7,133 nt of DNA from Desulfobacterales bacterium (GTDB taxonomy: Bacteria; Desulfobacterota; Desulfobacteria; Desulfobacterales; UBA11574), in the NCBI GenBank assembly GCA_030145595.1, contig JAQYVG010000177.1, positions 1 through 7,133 of the forward strand, in the 5' to 3' direction. This document shows, piece by piece, positions 4,482-7,133 of this stretch (positions within the stretch are counted from its first letter, which is position 1; every line of letters starts with the position of its first letter). The notes below the pieces were generated by a model. That model made no database searches and was not told the DNA's origin. It was given only the letters and a program-made list of their open reading frames with translations. Position numbers and translations under genes: made by a program.

Positions 4482-7031
4482 CTAGGCCCACGTTATAAGC
4501 CCGGGGGCAAATCGGATTCTGTCATCTCCCCTTGGAAAAACCCTGACTGTGAAACCATATCGTCCTGAAGCTTTGCAATTTAAGGTGCAGGCATACAGAT
4601 ACACACCATTTTCCCGGTCTTCCTTTACGGACATTCCTTCTGAATGGCTGTCAACAATTGTATCCACGGATTTCAGGTCTCCATAATAGAGTTCTACGTT
4701 TACTTCATCAGGACGGAGTTCCCCAAGGCTCACAACCGATGTTACCGTAAAGCTTTCTCCCACCTGAAAAGGGCCTTCAGTTTCCCGCACAGGAGACTCA
4801 ATCCGGATATTTTCCCACAGGCTGCGGAGCCGTTCATGTTGAGCGGAAAGAATTGCAGCTTCTTTGACATTATTCGCGATCAGGGACGTATAATGCTTTG
4901 CTGCGGGGAGATAACAATACTTCTCATATTTGGCCACCATTGTCCAGGCGCAAAAATGCTGCATTGCCATCTGCATTGATGCTTTCATCATTTTAAGCCA
5001 CCGGTCCGGCGCATCACCGTTCTTTCTATCATAGAAACAGGGAATCACATCATTTTCCAGGACATTAAAAAGGGCTTGACTCTCTATGGCATCCTGGTAG
5101 GCCGTATCGGCATACTCTTCTCCGCTTCCGATACTCCAGCCTCTTTCCTCTGCATATCCCTCACACCACCATCCGTCGAGGATACTCACATTGAGCACTC
5201 CGTTAGCGGCCGCTTTTATGCCGGATGTGCCGCATGCTTCAAAGGGCCGTCTGGGAGTATTAAGCCACACATCCGCTCCCTGAACCAGGTGTCTTGCAAT
5301 ATTGATGTCATAGTCTTCAAGAAAGACAACCCGGTGGCGTACATTTGGGCTGCGGGCAAACTGGACAAGTCGCTTGATCAGTTCCTTACCCTCATTGTCT
5401 TTGGGGTGGGCCTTGCCCGCAAAGACAAACTGTACCGGATGGTCTTTGGAAGTAATGATTGCTTCGAGACGTTCCGGATCTTTAAGCAAAAGATCGGCTC
5501 GCTTGTAGGTCGCAAAGCGGCGGGCAAAAGCGATGGTCAATACATCCTGGTCCAGTACCGATTCAGCATCTTTCATCATTGCTTTGGGGGCGTTGCGTCG
5601 TCCGTATTGTTTTATCATCAATGCCCTGCAGGTGCGAATAAGGCGGCTGCGGCTCATTTCACGGGCACGCCACAGTTCCTCGTCATAAATCTGGTCGATG
5701 CGTTTGGTGATTTCCGGCTTCCATATGTTCAGATACCATTCCGGGCCGAGGTGGCGTTCAAATAGAAGGTGGTTCTCAACGGAAATCCACGAAGTGATAT
5801 GTACTCCGTTGGTGATATGGGTAATGGGAACCTCATCTTCCGGCCTACCGGGCCAAACATGGGACCACATGCGTCGGGCCACTTTTCCATGCAATTCACT
5901 GACACCGTTGCAGTACTGAGCCAAGCGCAGTCCCAGAACGGCCATGGAAAGGGGTGCATCCGGTTCGGACCCCTCCGGTTGCCCCCAGGATATAATTTCT
6001 TCAATATTTGTCTCCATGCGCTCAGCTAAGGGACTAAGATACGGTTCTAAAAGGTCGGCGGGGAACTCATCATGTCCGGCGGCCACCGGCGTATGGGTTG
6101 TAAAAACCATTGTTCGGGAAACAATCTCTATGGCGGTCTTAAGGTTGATGTTATGGGATGAAATCGTTTGGGCAAGCCTTTCAAGACCGGCAAAAGTGCA
6201 GTGCCCTTCATTCATATGGCAAACTGAAGGATAGATTTCCATGGCTTCAAGAGCCCGCATTCCGCCGATTCCCAGAAGAACTTCCTGGGCCAGCCGTATC
6301 TTTGGGTTCCCGGCATAAAGCCGTGAGGTGATTTCCCTGACTTCAGGGGAATTCTCCGGCAAATTGGTGTCGAGCAGGTAGAGAGGGATACGGCCAACCA
6401 TAATATTCCAGATCGCAGCGCGGATCTCGCCGTCCGGTCCGGAAATAGAGATGCTGACTTCCTTTCCTGAATGATCCTTTGCCCGGCTTGCCGGCAGGTT
6501 AAAAAGATCAGTTTCCGGGTATTCCTCCTGCTGCCATCCATCCTGGTCCAGATACTGGTGAAAATACCCCTTGCGATAGAGGAGCCCTACGCCAACTAAT
6601 GGAAGTCCAAGGTCAGAAGCAGCCTTTAGGTGGTCTCCTGCAAGGATTCCGAGTCCTCCGGCGAACAAGGGAACACTTTCGTGAATTCCAAACTCCATGG
6701 AAAAGTATGCAATTGGTCCCTGCTTTCCGTATGGTGATTCGGAACGATCCACAGGGGATAAAACCTCCCCTACAAAATGGTCTTTCACCCGTTGCTGATG
6801 GGCCAGAAAGCTTTCGTCTTGTGACAATTCCTCCAGCTGTTTTTGTGGAATCAACGTTGAAAAGACGATTGGATTTCGCCCTGACTGCTCCCAAAGCCGC
6901 GGACTTATGCGACGGAAGAGTTCAATGGCATCGAGATGCCAGCACCACCACAAGTTGCGTGCCAGGACCTGAAGAAAAGAAAGAGGCTTCGGAACAGCAG
7001 GGAAGACCTGAAAAATTTGCAAATGGCTCAT
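4482..7031 (-). CDS. glgP: Alpha-glucan phosphorylase, short type (GT35)
   Basis: This PLP-dependent enzyme releases glucose-1-phosphate from the non-reducing ends of glycogen or maltodextrin by phosphorolysis. The 849-residue protein belongs to the short phosphorylase family (TIGR02094-like), not the classical GlgP/MalP type. It has a DUF3417-like N-terminus (LARNLWWCWH, 23-32), the SMEFGIHESVPLFAGGLG region (111-128), THTPVAAGHDEFP (312-324), HITNGVH (405-411), ARRFATYKR (503-511), and the PLP site GTSGIKAAANG (601-611) with Lys606 as Schiff-base lysine. A C-terminal beta-rich extension (about 755-849) is also usual for the family. It lacks the N-terminal regulatory segment of animal phosphorylases. 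ATG 7031 is preferred because AAGGA lies 7 nt upstream; a GTG at 7076 would add 15 residues encoded by an inverted repeat. It is first in the visible glg cluster. Confidence 0.95.
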   Translation of the reverse strand: MSHLQIFQVFPAVPKPLSFLQVLARNLWWCWHLDAIELFRRISPRLWEQSGRNPIVFSTLIPQKQLEELSQDESFLAHQQRVKDHFVGEVLSPVDRSESPYGKQGPIAYFSMEFGIHESVPLFAGGLGILAGDHLKAASDLGLPLVGVGLLYRKGYFHQYLDQDGWQQEEYPETDLFNLPASRAKDHSGKEVSISISGPDGEIRAAIWNIMVGRIPLYLLDTNLPENSPEVREITSRLYAGNPKIRLAQEVLLGIGGMRALEAMEIYPSVCHMNEGHCTFAGLERLAQTISSHNINLKTAIEIVSRTMVFTTHTPVAAGHDEFPADLLEPYLSPLAERMETNIEEIISWGQPEGSEPDAPLSMAVLGLRLAQYCNGVSELHGKVARRMWSHVWPGRPEDEVPITHITNGVHITSWISVENHLLFERHLGPEWYLNIWKPEITKRIDQIYDEELWRAREMSRSRLIRTCRALMIKQYGRRNAPKAMMKDAESVLDQDVLTIAFARRFATYKRADLLLKDPERLEAIITSKDHPVQFVFAGKAHPKDNEGKELIKRLVQFARSPNVRHRVVFLEDYDINIARHLVQGADVWLNTPRRPFEACGTSGIKAAANGVLNVSILDGWWCEGYAEERGWSIGSGEEYADTAYQDAIESQALFNVLENDVIPCFYDRKNGDAPDRWLKMMKASMQMAMQHFCAWTMVAKYEKYCYLPAAKHYTSLIANNVKEAAILSAQHERLRSLWENIRIESPVRETEGPFQVGESFTVTSVVSLGELRPDEVNVELYYGDLKSVDTIVDSHSEGMSVKEDRENGVYLYACTLNCKASGRYGFTVRVFPRGDDRIRFAPGLITWA

Positions 7032-7038
7032 TTTATTG

Positions 7039-7043
7039 TCCTT
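7039..7043 (-). promoter_or_regulatory. Shine-Dalgarno site of glgP
   Basis: AAGGA on the minus strand lies 7 nt before ATG 7031. It decides the start in favour of the protein beginning MSHLQIF rather than the upstream GTG. Confidence 0.8.
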
Positions 7044-7047
7044 AGTC

Positions 7048-7074
7048 GATGAATTCGTGAAAACTGAATTCATC
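7048..7074. promoter_or_regulatory. 9-bp perfect inverted repeat upstream of glgP
   Basis: GATGAATTC (7048-7056) and GAATTCATC (7066-7074) are exact reverse complements separated by 9 nt. The structure ends 4 nt before the glgP Shine-Dalgarno, a suitable place for an operator or a leader hairpin controlling translation. No binding family is recognised, and no promoter hexamers are convincing nearby. Confidence 0.45.
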
Positions 7075-7079
7075 ACGTT

Positions 7080-7107
7080 TTAGTTTTTAAGTGTTAGGTT
7101 TTAGGTT
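7080..7107 (+). repeat. Four-unit heptamer array, TTAGGTT type, upstream of glgP
   Basis: On the plus strand the units read TTAGTTT, TTAAGTG, TTAGGTT and TTAGGTT, with a more degenerate ATGGTTT after them. In the direction of glgP transcription the unit is AACCTAA. The array lies directly upstream of the 9-bp inverted repeat. Confidence 0.65.
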
Positions 7108-7133
7108 ATGGTTTTACGACTATTTGCATATAC

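Noticed and set aside
7032..7076. Longer GlgP starting at GTG 7076
   Set aside because: The extra 15 residues come from the inverted repeat, while ATG 7031 has a good Shine-Dalgarno and matches the family's usual N-terminus.

Overview
The window looks like chromosomal DNA from a bacterium of moderate GC content. All recognisable genes lie on the minus strand, so transcription runs from high to low coordinates. Three enzymes of glycogen (alpha-1,4-glucan) metabolism come in the order glgP, glgA, glgB, followed by the start of a VapBC-type toxin-antitoxin module. The host cannot be fixed from sequence alone. A eukaryote-type branching enzyme, a short-type phosphorylase and intergenic heptamer repeats make me think of an environmental anaerobe such as Desulfobacterota, but that is a low-confidence impression from memory.

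Layout in transcription order. Positions 7133-7032 hold a leader with a run of 7-base repeats (7080-7107), a 9-bp inverted repeat (7048-7074) and a Shine-Dalgarno site. glgP (7031-4482) encodes a GT35 alpha-glucan phosphorylase of the short family. A 46-nt gap filled by a second 7-base repeat array leads to glgA (4435-2864), a GT5 glycogen synthase with an unusual insertion in front of its Lys-x-Gly-Gly-Leu loop. The 201-nt glgA-glgB gap holds a 123-bp imperfect inverted-repeat element whose arms contain five heptamers each. glgB (2662-641) encodes a GH13 branching enzyme of the eukaryotic/GBE1-like type, not the E. coli type. A gene-poor stretch (640-272) follows, with a multi-branched inverted-repeat structure (344-458) and a probable promoter/operator. 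vapB (271-26) is next, and the first codons of vapC (26-1) run off the window.

GlgA elongates alpha-1,4 chains from a sugar nucleotide, GlgB introduces alpha-1,6 branches, and GlgP releases glucose-1-phosphate from chain ends, so polymer synthesis and mobilisation are probably co-transcribed. No ADP-glucose pyrophosphorylase (GlgC) or debranching enzyme is present here. The enzymes are conventional in activity. The least ordinary features are the period-7 repeat arrays in all three leader or intergenic regions of the glg cluster, the two larger inverted-repeat structures, the eukaryote-type branching enzyme, and the insertion in GlgA.
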